A stretch of DNA of 64,000 nucleotides. Origin: Lachnospiraceae bacterium GAM79. GTDB taxonomy: Bacteria; Bacillota; Clostridia; Lachnospirales; Lachnospiraceae. Below are positions 1 through 8,482 of this stretch, in pieces; position 1 is the first letter of the stretch, and each line of letters starts with the position of its first letter. A model generated the notes under the pieces. It was not told the origin of the DNA and ran no database searches. It saw nothing but the letters and a program-made list of their open reading frames with translations. The position numbers were made by a program, and so were the translations under genes. The stretch is taken from the NCBI GenBank assembly GCA_020735665.1, contig CP085928.1, forward strand, positions 944,001 to 1,008,000. Direction: 5' to 3'.

Positions 1-540
1 CATGATATCAGGAATCATTTGTCAGAGATACAGCTTCTGACCATGCAGAATAAGCGCGATGAGGTTTTAAAATACATAGAAAGCATGACGGACTATATGC
101 AGAATTCAAGGGCAATTTCAGAATCTGGCAATATTGAGACAGACAGCCTTTTGAATTATATGCTTGGGTTGGCAAAGAAGGACGGAATTCATGTTGAAAC
201 GGACATATGTCTGCCGGAAGAATTGCGTAATTCGTTTGAGTTCAACATTGTTCTGGGCAATCTGCTTGACAATGCAGTCAGGGCGGCAAAGTCCAGTGAA
301 GAAAAATACCTCTATGTTAGAATCAATATGGACAAAGGGACATTGAGGATTCTGGTAAAGAACAGCTACAGCGGTAAACTGCGTAAATCAGGGAGACATT
401 TCCTTACCACCAAAGATGATTCGTATAATCATGGCATGGGTTTACAGAGTGTACAGGATGTTGTGAATCAAAATAATGGTGAGATACAGTTTGAAGCTAC
501 TGAAAATACTTTCATAGTCAGAGTTATATTGTTCAATTAA
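1..540 (+). CDS. AgrC-like sensor histidine kinase, C-terminal part (5' end outside window)
   Basis: The frame is open from base 1, so the gene starts upstream. The visible part begins at HDIRNHL, the phospho-acceptor histidine box of AgrC/HPK10-type peptide-sensing kinases; the conserved His codon is bases 1-3. An N-box (NIVLGNLLDNAV) and a G-box (HGMGLQSV) of a GHKL ATPase follow, so the catalytic half is complete and the membrane sensor half is missing from the window. In this family the kinase sits in the membrane, binds a cyclic peptide and phosphorylates a LytTR response regulator. The agrD- and agrB-like genes 0.7 kb downstream fit that role. No response regulator is visible; it may lie upstream. 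A TTG at 19 is internal, not a start. Confidence 0.88.
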   Translation, partial: HDIRNHLSEIQLLTMQNKRDEVLKYIESMTDYMQNSRAISESGNIETDSLLNYMLGLAKKDGIHVETDICLPEELRNSFEFNIVLGNLLDNAVRAAKSSEEKYLYVRINMDKGTLRILVKNSYSGKLRKSGRHFLTTKDDSYNHGMGLQSVQDVVNQNNGEIQFEATENTFIVRVILFN

Positions 541-544
541 CAAT

Positions 545-682
545 GATGTCTGCCAAGCTGCTTGGGGTTATGCCTGCAGCTTCTCTTAATTTCTTGATAC
601 GCTCAGGTATGTCAATGACTATTTTGTTTCTATAAAAGGTATGATTATGCTGTGTAAGGTTTCATGTCATTTCCTAGTATAT
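545..682 (-). pseudogene. Remnant of the 5' end and upstream region of a second XRE regulator gene
   Basis: On the minus strand this stretch aligns with the start and upstream region of the intact XRE gene at 687-992. It reads DIPERIKKLREAAGITPSSL against DISERIRELREVIGITQSNL in the intact copy, and the flanking sequence stays similar to about base 682. Both ATG codons of the intact copy (ATGGTAATGGAC) are altered here to ATAGTCATTGAC, and the frame stops after about 25 codons at the kinase gene boundary. It is therefore a dead, truncated tandem duplicate. Confidence 0.75.
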
Positions 683-686
683 TCTG

Positions 687-992
687 TTAATTGTTTTCTT
701 TTGAATTCTCCGCAGAAAAATAATGGACGAGACGGAGAATAATATCTACGCCTTCTGGACTTACTCCTGATATTTCAATTAGCTGCAATTCATTTCTTCC
801 AAGTAAATAGTCTGTAGATACATGAAAAAAATCAGCCAAATCAACAAGAGTGTCTATAGAGGGTTTTGATGTACCCATTTTCCATGCGTTTACTGCTGAG
901 CGAGATATGTTAAGTGCGCTTGCCAAATTACTCTGGGTTATACCGATGACTTCTCTCAATTCCCTGATACGTTCAGATATGTCCATTACCAT
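687..992 (-). CDS. XRE-family helix-turn-helix regulator, 101 aa
   Basis: Small DNA-binding protein with one Cro/C1-type helix-turn-helix at about residues 5-60 (RIRELREVIGITQSNLA ... SAVNAWKMGTSKPSIDTL) and a short C-terminal tail of unknown role. A GAGGA ribosome binding site precedes the first ATG; a second ATG two codons later is also possible. It lies opposite to and between the AgrC-like kinase and the agrD/agrB genes, with its start facing the agr promoter region, so it could repress either itself or the agr promoter. That is inference from position. The adjacent remnant at 545-682 shows that it was once duplicated. Confidence 0.85.
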   Translation of the reverse strand: MVMDISERIRELREVIGITQSNLASALNISRSAVNAWKMGTSKPSIDTLVDLADFFHVSTDYLLGRNELQLIEISGVSPEGVDIILRLVHYFSAENSKENN

Positions 993-1089
993 TTTTATTC
1001 CTCACAAAAAATACGATTATGTCATGTTACATGTTTGTCCTTTCATTAGTATATTCAATTCAAAGTCAACTATAATTATCTTATTTGAT

Positions 1090-1164
1090 AGTTACAAATG
1101 ACAAAAAGAACCGGATTTTGGCAAAAAAACACGAGTTATGACAAAAAAGCTGTTAGTTATGACA
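1090..1164 (+). promoter_or_regulatory. Direct repeats resembling a LytTR (AgrA-type) response regulator site
   Basis: Two exact copies of AGTTATGACA occur at 1134-1143 and 1155-1164, 21 bp apart, i.e. two helical turns on the same face. A weaker copy (AGTTACAAATGACA) lies at 1090-1103. LytTR-domain regulators bind paired direct repeats with this spacing just upstream of a weak -35. The repeats end immediately before the extended -10 of the agrD-like gene. The assignment to a LytTR protein is inference. Confidence 0.6.
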
Positions 1165-1189
1165 TATGGCGAATTTTAAGAAAAAAATG

Positions 1190-1198
1190 TGCTATGAT
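1190..1198 (+). promoter_or_regulatory. Extended -10 promoter of the agrD-agrB transcript
   Basis: TGCTATGAT forms an extended -10 (TGn + TATGAT at 1193-1198) about 50 bp upstream of the agrD-like start. The expected -35 position (about 1170) has no good TTGACA match, which fits an activator-dependent promoter using the direct repeats at 1134-1164. Confidence 0.6.
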
Positions 1199-1248
1199 TT
1201 AGACGGCTAATATCAAAATAGCAAAATATATCACAGGAGGGATGCAGT

Positions 1249-1380
1249 ATGAACAAGGCAAAGAAGCTCGTAAACAAGATGGCAAAGAAATCGGCGGAGA
1301 AAGCAGCTAACTCAGCTTGCTGTTTCTGGGCATATCAGCCGAAAGAGCCAAAGGCAGTCAAGAAGCTGCGCAAATTCTAA
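1249..1380 (+). CDS. AgrD-like cyclic autoinducer peptide precursor, 43 aa
   Basis: A 43-codon ORF starts at ATG 1249 behind an AGGAGG site (1235-1240). The N-terminal half is an amphipathic lysine-rich helix (MNKAKKLVNKMAKK). The core reads NSACCFWAYQPKEP, followed by a charged tail. This matches AgrD organisation: N-terminal membrane helix, a cysteine-containing core processed into a thiolactone, then a conserved Pro-containing acidic/basic C-terminal recognition segment. Two adjacent cysteines (CC) make it unclear which forms the ring. The stop lies 6 bp before the agrB-like gene, so AgrB is the likely processing partner. Function in signalling is inferred from family and context. Confidence 0.85.
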   Translation: MNKAKKLVNKMAKKSAEKAANSACCFWAYQPKEPKAVKKLRKF

Positions 1381-1386
1381 GAGCCG

Positions 1387-1959
1387 ATGAAGACATTGCA
1401 GGAATATGTAACCAACGAATATGACTCCGATGAGGAGAAGGAGATCATAGCCTATGGGCTTGAGCGTATCAGGGAGAACGTGCTTGCCTTTGGATTTACA
1501 GTTCTTGTCGGCTTCTGCTACGGTGATGTCCTCTCGGGCGTTCTGCTGTGGGTGTTTCTTTATCCCATAAGGAGCAGCGCGGGAGGATATCATGCGCAGA
1601 CCAGATGGGGCTGCAGAGTTATGTCGGTTTCGCTTCTGCTTGCAGCTTATACTGCGGTATATGCCGTAAACAGGCTGGCATACGGACAGATGATACTGCT
1701 TGGGCTTCTGCTCTGCGCGGTGCTGACTCTATGGCTGCTTGCTCCGATTGGCACGGAGAATAAGCCTCTCGATGATATCGAGCATAGAATTTATCAAAAA
1801 AGGACAAGGATTATAGTTCTGGTTGAAACGATATTAGCCGTGTTTACACTGTATGAGGGAATATCGGTCATATATCTGCCGATAGTTATGGCATTTTTAA
1901 TTTCATCAGCACTGCTTGTGATGGGATGTATTAAGCTGAGAAAAAATAAGGGAAAGTAA
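1387..1959 (+). CDS. AgrB-like peptide-processing membrane protease, 190 aa
   Basis: Integral membrane cysteine endopeptidase of the accessory gene regulator B family. It carries the family signature RSSAGGYHAQTRWGC, in which His69 and Cys76 have the same 7-residue spacing as the catalytic His and Cys of staphylococcal AgrB, and the downstream block APIGTENKPLDDIE. Four or more hydrophobic segments are visible. AgrB removes the AgrD C-terminal tail and forms the thiolactone. The gene starts 6 bp after the agrD-like stop with little of its own ribosome binding site, suggesting translational coupling. Gene order is D-B with the kinase upstream, unlike the staphylococcal B-D-C-A order. Confidence 0.92.
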   Translation: MKTLQEYVTNEYDSDEEKEIIAYGLERIRENVLAFGFTVLVGFCYGDVLSGVLLWVFLYPIRSSAGGYHAQTRWGCRVMSVSLLLAAYTAVYAVNRLAYGQMILLGLLLCAVLTLWLLAPIGTENKPLDDIEHRIYQKRTRIIVLVETILAVFTLYEGISVIYLPIVMAFLISSALLVMGCIKLRKNKGK

Positions 1960-2001
1960 ACATCAATTATATATTTTGCAACAAATGAAAGGAAAAAAAT
2001 C

Positions 2002-5000
2002 ATGTTAAAGGGGAAAATATCTTTATGGAATAGAAGTGGAATATTCTCTTCTATGTTGGCATTGCTTTTGTGTATTGCCATGTGTTTTGAATGTGTGCCA
2101 TTTTATACTGTGGCGGCGGAAGAGACTGAGGAAACTGGTACATATAAAACAAAGGCGATAAGCTGGCTTGTCGGCGAGAAAGACGATGTGAGCGGCTGGG
2201 GTGATACAGACCTGATAAATGATACAGCCAACGCTCTGACTATACTCGGAAGAGAAGGAAAGCCGACAGACAGCACTTTCCTTGAGAAATGGAAAGGCAG
2301 CCATAAGGATATGAATACCGATGAGATGGTGCATATCGCGCGGGCAGAGTATATGTCCGCAGATTCAAAAGAGGTAGAATCACTGCTTTCTGATATCATG
2401 TCCCGCCAGAATCCTGACGGGGGTTTCGGTCTTACAGAAGAATATGAGAGCGATGTCTATGACACCGTGCTTGCACTTTCGGCGGTATGCGCTCAGGCTG
2501 TGGCTACACCGACGGATGCGACCGCAGATTACAGCAACGCGGCAGGAGACGCAGCATTCTACCTTGCGGGGAAACAGAAAAGCGACGGAGGGTATGCGTA
2601 CACGGATGCATCTGACAGCTCACCGTATTTGACGGCGTATGCGGGAATGATTCTCTCCATGTGCGGGTGTGATGATTTACCGGCGTGGACTGCACTTGAC
2701 GCATACTGTCAGGACAGATTCACAGGGGAACTTTCCGAGGATACATTTGCCGAACAGGCAGTACTTGCCATGTATATGTACAGAAGAGAACTGATACAGG
2801 ATGCGGATGCTTTCGAGGAGAAGCTTCATTCCGTACAGGGAAGCGACGGAAGCGTGTACGGGGATATCACGGACACGATATGGTACATACTTCTGCTTGA
2901 CGAGATAGACAGTTATCATACACTGCGCCTTAGCATTACGAACGTGGAGACTGAGACTGATACATATGTGCTGGAAGCCGGAGAGACACAGAGTCTGTCG
3001 CTTCATACTGACATATCATATGATACCAATCAGAATGTGACCATGAATGTGCGGTATACCATCACAGAGGACGGAGAAGCGACAGCATCTGTCACAAAGG
3101 AGATGGAACTGTCTGCCTCGAATACGAAAGCTTCGCTTGATTCGGCACTTGAGGCAACGGCTCAGGAGGGGAAAGAATATATCCTGAAAACAGAGATTGT
3201 GTCGGTGGATGACGAGGCAGAGGTGCTTGCATCAGATGAGATTAAGTTCTCCGTACATGTGACTGAGAGACAAAAGCTCACACTCACTGCTGATGTGACG
3301 ACAGGAATCGGGTATTCAGTTAATCTGTCATGGAATGATATAAGCAATGATGACGATACTTACAGATATCGTGTATTCAGGAAGATGAATGGCGGCGAAT
3401 GGGAGACGCGTTCCACGTGGGACGGCTCGGAGAAGGTGAGGGTTCTCAATATCTATCCGTGCTATGCCGCGCAGAATTATTTGAAGAACTGGATGGAGCA
3501 GACAGTGAGCGACACGGGTGAGCCTGCCGGCAAAGGGCTGTTTGTCATAGACACGGTATACATAGGGAGTTATAATTCGGACCCGGATAAATATTTGAAG
3601 GACGAAAACGGAGATTACAAGTACGACGTGCTGATGTTTGGAACATACGATTCAAATGCCGGACAGGATCTCTCGGAAAAAGGATATGAGGCGACAAAGG
3701 CTTTTATTGATACAGGACGCGGAGCCATGTTTGGTCATGATACACTGGCTCGTATATCAAGCTGTTATCATCCCAATTTTGCAAGATTCGCAGATGATCT
3801 CGGCATTAAAGTTGCAACATGGTGCAGTTATACGCCGAGCAGCACAGTGAGGGTTGTAAACTCGGGTATGCTCACAAGTTATCCGTGGAAACTGTCAGGA
3901 ACATTACAGATACCGAGTGCACATACTCTCGGACAGTATTCGGGTGGAGCGCTTTCTTCAACAGTCTGGATGGAATTTGGAACGTGGTACAGCACAGATT
4001 CGGAGACAGGAGCAACCACAGCTGCCTATCTCGTGACAAACAACCAGCTTGCCATGATACAGACAGGACACAGCAACGGTCAGGCGACTGATGATGAGAG
4101 AAAAGTTTTTGCGAACACACTGTTTTATCTGAAGCAGCTTACAAGCGAAACATCGGCAAAGGACAACTCGTTCTATGATGAGGCGGCACCGACACAGCCG
4201 GATATAACTGAGAGTGAAACCGGAACATTTATATGCAAATCCGAGGATATGGGAACTGACTATCAGTACTATGTGGAGGCTGTAAGCTCAGGGCACGGAG
4301 AAAACGTGGAATCAAACATAGTGGATGCCACGGCACTGTCCGGCATGAGAGGATTTATTACCGGCATAAGTGATTCGACAGAACCTATGGACGAGCTGAG
4401 AAAAAAGACAGATGAAGGAAAGCCGGCGGCTGAGGTGTCGGAAGCTTCTGACGGCACACTGAAAATTGATTTAAGCGAATATGATTTAACCGCATATGAG
4501 CCGGGGCAGACGGTGTATCTGCACATATGCGCGGTGGACAATGCGGGCAACATAAGTGATGAGACAGTCATCAGCATAGAGATACCAAAGGGGAAGGAAT
4601 ATCTGAGTCTGGATCAGGCGCTTATCGCAACAGATGGAGAAGTGCAGCTCTATTGCTGCGAGGCGGATATTACAGGCGATATATATGGGGCAGAGACGTT
4701 CAGGTTTCAGGGAAGCACGATACATCTTAACGGGACGGCATCATCGGCAGGGAGCCTCTCCATAGCGGGCGGAGTGCTGGATATCGCGGGTATGCAGGAG
4801 AACGTACAGCCTCTGGATGTTCCGGATTATACACAGGACATAAAGGATGATATGGAACTTGAGGGAGCTCCTCTCACGGAGATTGCAGTGTACAACAGCA
4901 CGGATATAATCGTTCCGACGATATGCCTGAAAACTACAGGCGCGTGGTGTAACAGCGTGACGCTTTCGGCAAGCTTGATGTCCGGCGGTGACATATCTTT

Positions 5001-5232
5001 CAATGCAAACACGATACATTGCGGCGCGGAGGATGAGCCTGTCGTGCTGTGCTCGGAAAAGGGAGACATAAAAATACAGGCTACGGCATTTGAGGGAGAG
5101 GGACTGATATACGCACCGGAGGGAACGGTCACGATAAATGTCTCGAAATTCGATTACATAGGAAGCGTTGTGGCAAAGAGGGTAATTATACAGGCGGGTT
5201 ACTACAACCAGAACCGCATGGAGGGAGAATAA
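2002..5232 (+). CDS. Large exported protein with terpene-cyclase-like repeats and a DUF5057-like region, 1076 aa
   Basis: A signal peptide occupies about residues 1-39 (hydrophobic core, then VAAEE). Residues 45-310 hold several repeats of the prenyltransferase/squalene-oxidase alpha-alpha toroid type, with QNPDGGFGL and KQKSDGGYAY motifs. A beta-rich stretch (about 310-430) is followed by a fibronectin-like strand set and a region about 465-720 resembling DUF5057 (VLNIYPCYAAQNYLKNWM ... YKYDVLMFGTYDSNAG ... GAMFGHDTL). The last 180 residues look like a beta-helix with repeated hydrophobic-Gly strands. No cell-wall anchor or transmembrane tail is seen. It starts 42 bp after agrB and ends 1 bp before the lipoprotein toxin gene, so it is probably part of the same exported system. 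Its molecular role is unknown. Confidence 0.8.
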   Translation: MLKGKISLWNRSGIFSSMLALLLCIAMCFECVPFYTVAAEETEETGTYKTKAISWLVGEKDDVSGWGDTDLINDTANALTILGREGKPTDSTFLEKWKGSHKDMNTDEMVHIARAEYMSADSKEVESLLSDIMSRQNPDGGFGLTEEYESDVYDTVLALSAVCAQAVATPTDATADYSNAAGDAAFYLAGKQKSDGGYAYTDASDSSPYLTAYAGMILSMCGCDDLPAWTALDAYCQDRFTGELSEDTFAEQAVLAMYMYRRELIQDADAFEEKLHSVQGSDGSVYGDITDTIWYILLLDEIDSYHTLRLSITNVETETDTYVLEAGETQSLSLHTDISYDTNQNVTMNVRYTITEDGEATASVTKEMELSASNTKASLDSALEATAQEGKEYILKTEIVSVDDEAEVLASDEIKFSVHVTERQKLTLTADVTTGIGYSVNLSWNDISNDDDTYRYRVFRKMNGGEWETRSTWDGSEKVRVLNIYPCYAAQNYLKNWMEQTVSDTGEPAGKGLFVIDTVYIGSYNSDPDKYLKDENGDYKYDVLMFGTYDSNAGQDLSEKGYEATKAFIDTGRGAMFGHDTLARISSCYHPNFARFADDLGIKVATWCSYTPSSTVRVVNSGMLTSYPWKLSGTLQIPSAHTLGQYSGGALSSTVWMEFGTWYSTDSETGATTAAYLVTNNQLAMIQTGHSNGQATDDERKVFANTLFYLKQLTSETSAKDNSFYDEAAPTQPDITESETGTFICKSEDMGTDYQYYVEAVSSGHGENVESNIVDATALSGMRGFITGISDSTEPMDELRKKTDEGKPAAEVSEASDGTLKIDLSEYDLTAYEPGQTVYLHICAVDNAGNISDETVISIEIPKGKEYLSLDQALIATDGEVQLYCCEADITGDIYGAETFRFQGSTIHLNGTASSAGSLSIAGGVLDIAGMQENVQPLDVPDYTQDIKDDMELEGAPLTEIAVYNSTDIIVPTICLKTTGAWCNSVTLSASLMSGGDISFNANTIHCGAEDEPVVLCSEKGDIKIQATAFEGEGLIYAPEGTVTINVSKFDYIGSVVAKRVIIQAGYYNQNRMEGE

Positions 5233-5233
5233 G

Positions 5234-8200
5234 ATGATAGAGAGATGTAAAAAGGGAAAAATATGGTACCGCAGCGTATGCACGTTATTATCTGTTGCTC
5301 TGTGTGTATGTATGCTGTCGGGCTGCAGAAGCAGACAGGAGTCAGCCTCTGTCGGAACGAAGACCGCCCAGACATATGCGGATACCGAAAACGGAGAAAT
5401 AACAACAGATGAAACAGAATCGCAGGATGATTCAGACAAAATTCAGACGGTATGGCAGACTGCAGAGAAAGCAGTCACAGACGAGGCTGATAAAGCAGAC
5501 GATGTCATGACACAGCTTTCGGAGAGTGTAAGCAGCGGCGATGCGGACAGAGTGATTGAGCTTGCCGATACACTGTCCGGGCAGCTGGACTCATCTTATA
5601 CTGCGGCGGAAGAATGGCAGACCGCCCTGCAGGAAGTGAGCGATAGTCTGGACGATGAGGCGCGCACTGTATATGAGGAAAGAGAGAAGGCGTTCAATGA
5701 ATCAGTATCTGAGAGCCGTGATGAGGCATCAGCACTGCTTGCCGGAATAAAAGAGTCGGCGGGTCAGGGGGATATGGAGACAGCGGCAGAGCAGACGGAT
5801 GAGCTTACAAAGCTTCTTGGCGCTGATGAAACGTATGAGACTTACGGCGAGGATATACCTGATACAGAGCCTGTACACGAGGCAGAAACGGCTGAGTACA
5901 ATGTTGACGCGGACACACCTGAAGCTTCGTCAGTTATGTCCGAGGATGAAAGCGAGAAAACCGAGTATCTCGCACTTGCCAGTGAGACAGAACTGTTGGA
6001 TACTGTAAAGGAGAAAGCTGACGAGCTGAAGACGCCGCTGGCAGTATACAACTACATAAAGAATAACATAGGCTATGAGACATACCACGGCAGCCGCAAG
6101 GGTGCAAACGGAACATACGACGCCATGAGCGGCAACGACTATGATCAGGCAAGCCTTCTCATAGCCATGCTGAGATATCTGGGATATCCGTCAGCGTATG
6201 TAAAGGGAACCATAGACCTCACACCTGAGCAGGCGGTGTCACTTACCGGAGCTGATACGGCAGAGCATGCGGCTGACGTGCTTGCGGCAGCGGGTACACC
6301 GGTAACAAAGCTTACGCTTGACGGCGAGCTTGTATATGTGCGCATGGAGCATGTGTGGGTGCGCTCCTACATACCTTATACGGACTACAGGGGAGCCGGA
6401 GACGCTTCCGGCAGCTCTGTATGGCTGGATCTGGACACAGAAATCAAGTCATATGAGAACGTGGACAACATCTATGACGCTCTCGATGATGCGGGTTTCA
6501 ATGATGAGGTGGCGAAGCTTGCTGAGACCGGGGACGCCTCACAGATGGATACGCTTCTTGATACATGGGAAGAAAAGCTCGGTTCGATGGACACGGATTC
6601 CATGTATACGAGAAAACGTATTATCTCACAGAAAGAAGAGAGTTATCTTCCGGCTTCGCTGCAGTATGCGACATACGGAGAGACTGTCATATTTGCTGAG
6701 ATACCGGATTCAGACAGGGACAAGGTAAGCTTTGGCATAGACGGTGATGTGTTCACAAGCTTCACAGCTTCCGAGTTGTATGGCAAGAGTGTACTGCTCG
6801 CATACGAGCCTGCCACGGATGCAGACAAAGCCATATATGACAGCTATGACAGTATATTCGACGTACCCGCCTATGCGGTGTACATGAAGCCTGTCATCTA
6901 TGTGGACGGCGAGGTCACAGCGGAGGGCGACGAGTACCTCGAGATAACCCTCGGGACAAAGCAGACATTTACCATAGGACTGTCGTCGGCTCTAGGCAGC
7001 CATGACGTGACAAACGATGTGACAACTGGCTCGATGTACGCGGTCACTCTGGACATGCAGAGCATCACATCCTCAGAGCTTCAGGAAATATATGATGAGG
7101 CTTCTGCACTCTCAGACAGCGTAACCGAGACAAATGTCTACAGCACAGATTATCTCGGCAAGCTCCTGACACTTGCGGGCAGGCTTTACTTCGCACAGGT
7201 GGATATGGCTGACATAATGACGGCTGAGGCATATGGTGTGACAGCCGTAAGAGACTTGAGCGAGGGTATCACGGGCTACGAGTTGAGATGTGATAAGCTG
7301 TACGGACAGGTATCCGGACTCAGCGAGGGCAGCCTGTACATAGACGTGGACACAGACCGCCACAGCGTAATCAGCCTCACTGGTGATGAGGACGCTTCAA
7401 GAGAATACATGCTCAGCACGGGTATGATGGGGTCGCTTTACGAGAGTACGGTGTGGGAGGAGCTCACAGGATACGAGAGCGTATCAACCATCAGCATACT
7501 GGCTGCGGCACAGGAGAAGGGGATAGAACTTCTGCTCATCTCATCCGCTAACATGGCGGAAGAGATGGAAAAACTGAATACAACAGACACCACAAAACAG
7601 GCAGTGACGGAAGCCGTAAACGCAGGTAAGATAGTCACAATTCCGGCAGAGGACATGACGATAGGCAGCTGGTCGGGAACAGGGTATATGGTCATAGACC
7701 CTGAGACCGGAGCAGGGGCGTATATGATATCCGGAGGGCTGAATGGGGGTGCATTATCGGCGCTTTTGACACTTGGAGGATTATGTGCTACATTTTCTTC
7801 GGCTACTGCAACGTCAATGTTGGTTTGGGCTGCTGTTCAATTCTTCGCACTTACGCTAACACCGCTTTCATTGGTGGCATATGGCACTATGTTGGGTTTA
7901 CTTGTTGTTGCGATGATAGAGTTGAATTATGAAATGTGGACTGATAACCTCGATTATTTGTTTACGGGAGATTTAAGTTCTGCAGAGCAGGCAGCAGACA
8001 TGATGGGCAGATTAGGTAATCTGGCTTTGGTGGAATTAGGCTTATCAAAGAGTATCTCAAGCATAAGCGCAACATTAAACAATTCACAAATAAAATATTA
8101 CGTTAAATTAGCAACAAAAAACAAAGAAAGCGATACATGTGTTTTAGGAACAACTGGTAAATATAATGTGTACGCTTCGGATAATAATTATACATATTTT

Positions 8201-8461
8201 ATATTAGACGAGAGCAAATGGTCAGATTTGGTTAAAAGCTTAAATAACAATTATAACGAAATATGGAAAATAAATAAACAATATATAGATAATCAAATTA
8301 AACTTAATAAAACAATTATTTTGACAGATAACCCGGAATTACAATATTTGTTTGGAGATGGAAGCAAAAGATTTTATCAGAGGGAAATAGATTATTTATC
8401 AGAACTAGGTTATACATTTTCTCAGGTTGATGATGAATTGTGGAAAGCTATTCTCGAGTAA
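5234..8461 (+). CDS. Polymorphic-toxin-like lipoprotein with transglutaminase-like domain and variable C-terminal tip, 1075 aa
   Basis: A lipoprotein signal ends in MLSGC (Cys31). Residues about 60-230 are charged and helical. Residues about 270-400 form a transglutaminase-like domain; His373 (EHVWV) and Asp399 (WLDLD) are recognisable but the position expected for the catalytic Cys reads YDQAS (Gln305), as in the Cys-less versions seen in some Rhs/Tc proteins. Residues 668-933 are a conserved core including a strongly hydrophobic Gly/Ala segment (about 835-900) with two possible membrane helices. Residues about 934-1075 are a distinct tip written in much more AT-rich DNA than the front half; it shares a C-terminal domain with the tip at 11366-11754. 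The core is repeated twice downstream with other tips. A ribosome binding site (GGAGGGAG) lies just before the ATG and overlaps the upstream gene's end. Toxin function is inferred from architecture; the tip's activity is unknown. Confidence 0.82.
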   Translation: MIERCKKGKIWYRSVCTLLSVALCVCMLSGCRSRQESASVGTKTAQTYADTENGEITTDETESQDDSDKIQTVWQTAEKAVTDEADKADDVMTQLSESVSSGDADRVIELADTLSGQLDSSYTAAEEWQTALQEVSDSLDDEARTVYEEREKAFNESVSESRDEASALLAGIKESAGQGDMETAAEQTDELTKLLGADETYETYGEDIPDTEPVHEAETAEYNVDADTPEASSVMSEDESEKTEYLALASETELLDTVKEKADELKTPLAVYNYIKNNIGYETYHGSRKGANGTYDAMSGNDYDQASLLIAMLRYLGYPSAYVKGTIDLTPEQAVSLTGADTAEHAADVLAAAGTPVTKLTLDGELVYVRMEHVWVRSYIPYTDYRGAGDASGSSVWLDLDTEIKSYENVDNIYDALDDAGFNDEVAKLAETGDASQMDTLLDTWEEKLGSMDTDSMYTRKRIISQKEESYLPASLQYATYGETVIFAEIPDSDRDKVSFGIDGDVFTSFTASELYGKSVLLAYEPATDADKAIYDSYDSIFDVPAYAVYMKPVIYVDGEVTAEGDEYLEITLGTKQTFTIGLSSALGSHDVTNDVTTGSMYAVTLDMQSITSSELQEIYDEASALSDSVTETNVYSTDYLGKLLTLAGRLYFAQVDMADIMTAEAYGVTAVRDLSEGITGYELRCDKLYGQVSGLSEGSLYIDVDTDRHSVISLTGDEDASREYMLSTGMMGSLYESTVWEELTGYESVSTISILAAAQEKGIELLLISSANMAEEMEKLNTTDTTKQAVTEAVNAGKIVTIPAEDMTIGSWSGTGYMVIDPETGAGAYMISGGLNGGALSALLTLGGLCATFSSATATSMLVWAAVQFFALTLTPLSLVAYGTMLGLLVVAMIELNYEMWTDNLDYLFTGDLSSAEQAADMMGRLGNLALVELGLSKSISSISATLNNSQIKYYVKLATKNKESDTCVLGTTGKYNVYASDNNYTYFILDESKWSDLVKSLNNNYNEIWKINKQYIDNQIKLNKTIILTDNPELQYLFGDGSKRFYQREIDYLSELGYTFSQVDDELWKAILE
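7235..8030 (+). repeat. Copy R1 of the toxin-core repeat
   Basis: The sequence from 7235 to 8030 inside the lipoprotein gene recurs at 9086-9881 (constant offset 1851) and its 3' three quarters (from 7437) recur at 10772-11365 (offset 3335). All copies end exactly at the conserved codons for NLAL, where the variable tips begin. Confidence 0.95.
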
Positions 8462-8482
8462 ATGGTGAGGTGAGGAAAGTTT

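Noticed and set aside
1242-1310. Short ORF from ATG 1242 overlapping the agrD-like gene
   Set aside because: The ATG at 1249 has the better spacing from AGGAGG and encodes a recognisable AgrD layout; the other frame gives 22 residues without features.
1312-1593. Minus-strand open frame across the agrD/agrB junction
   Set aside because: It overlaps both the AgrD-like and AgrB-like genes, which have clear motifs and ribosome binding sites; the frame shows no motif of its own.
7112-7695. Minus-strand frames repeated in all three toxin-core copies
   Set aside because: They recur only because the DNA repeats; the plus-strand frame has the conserved protein and the signal peptide.
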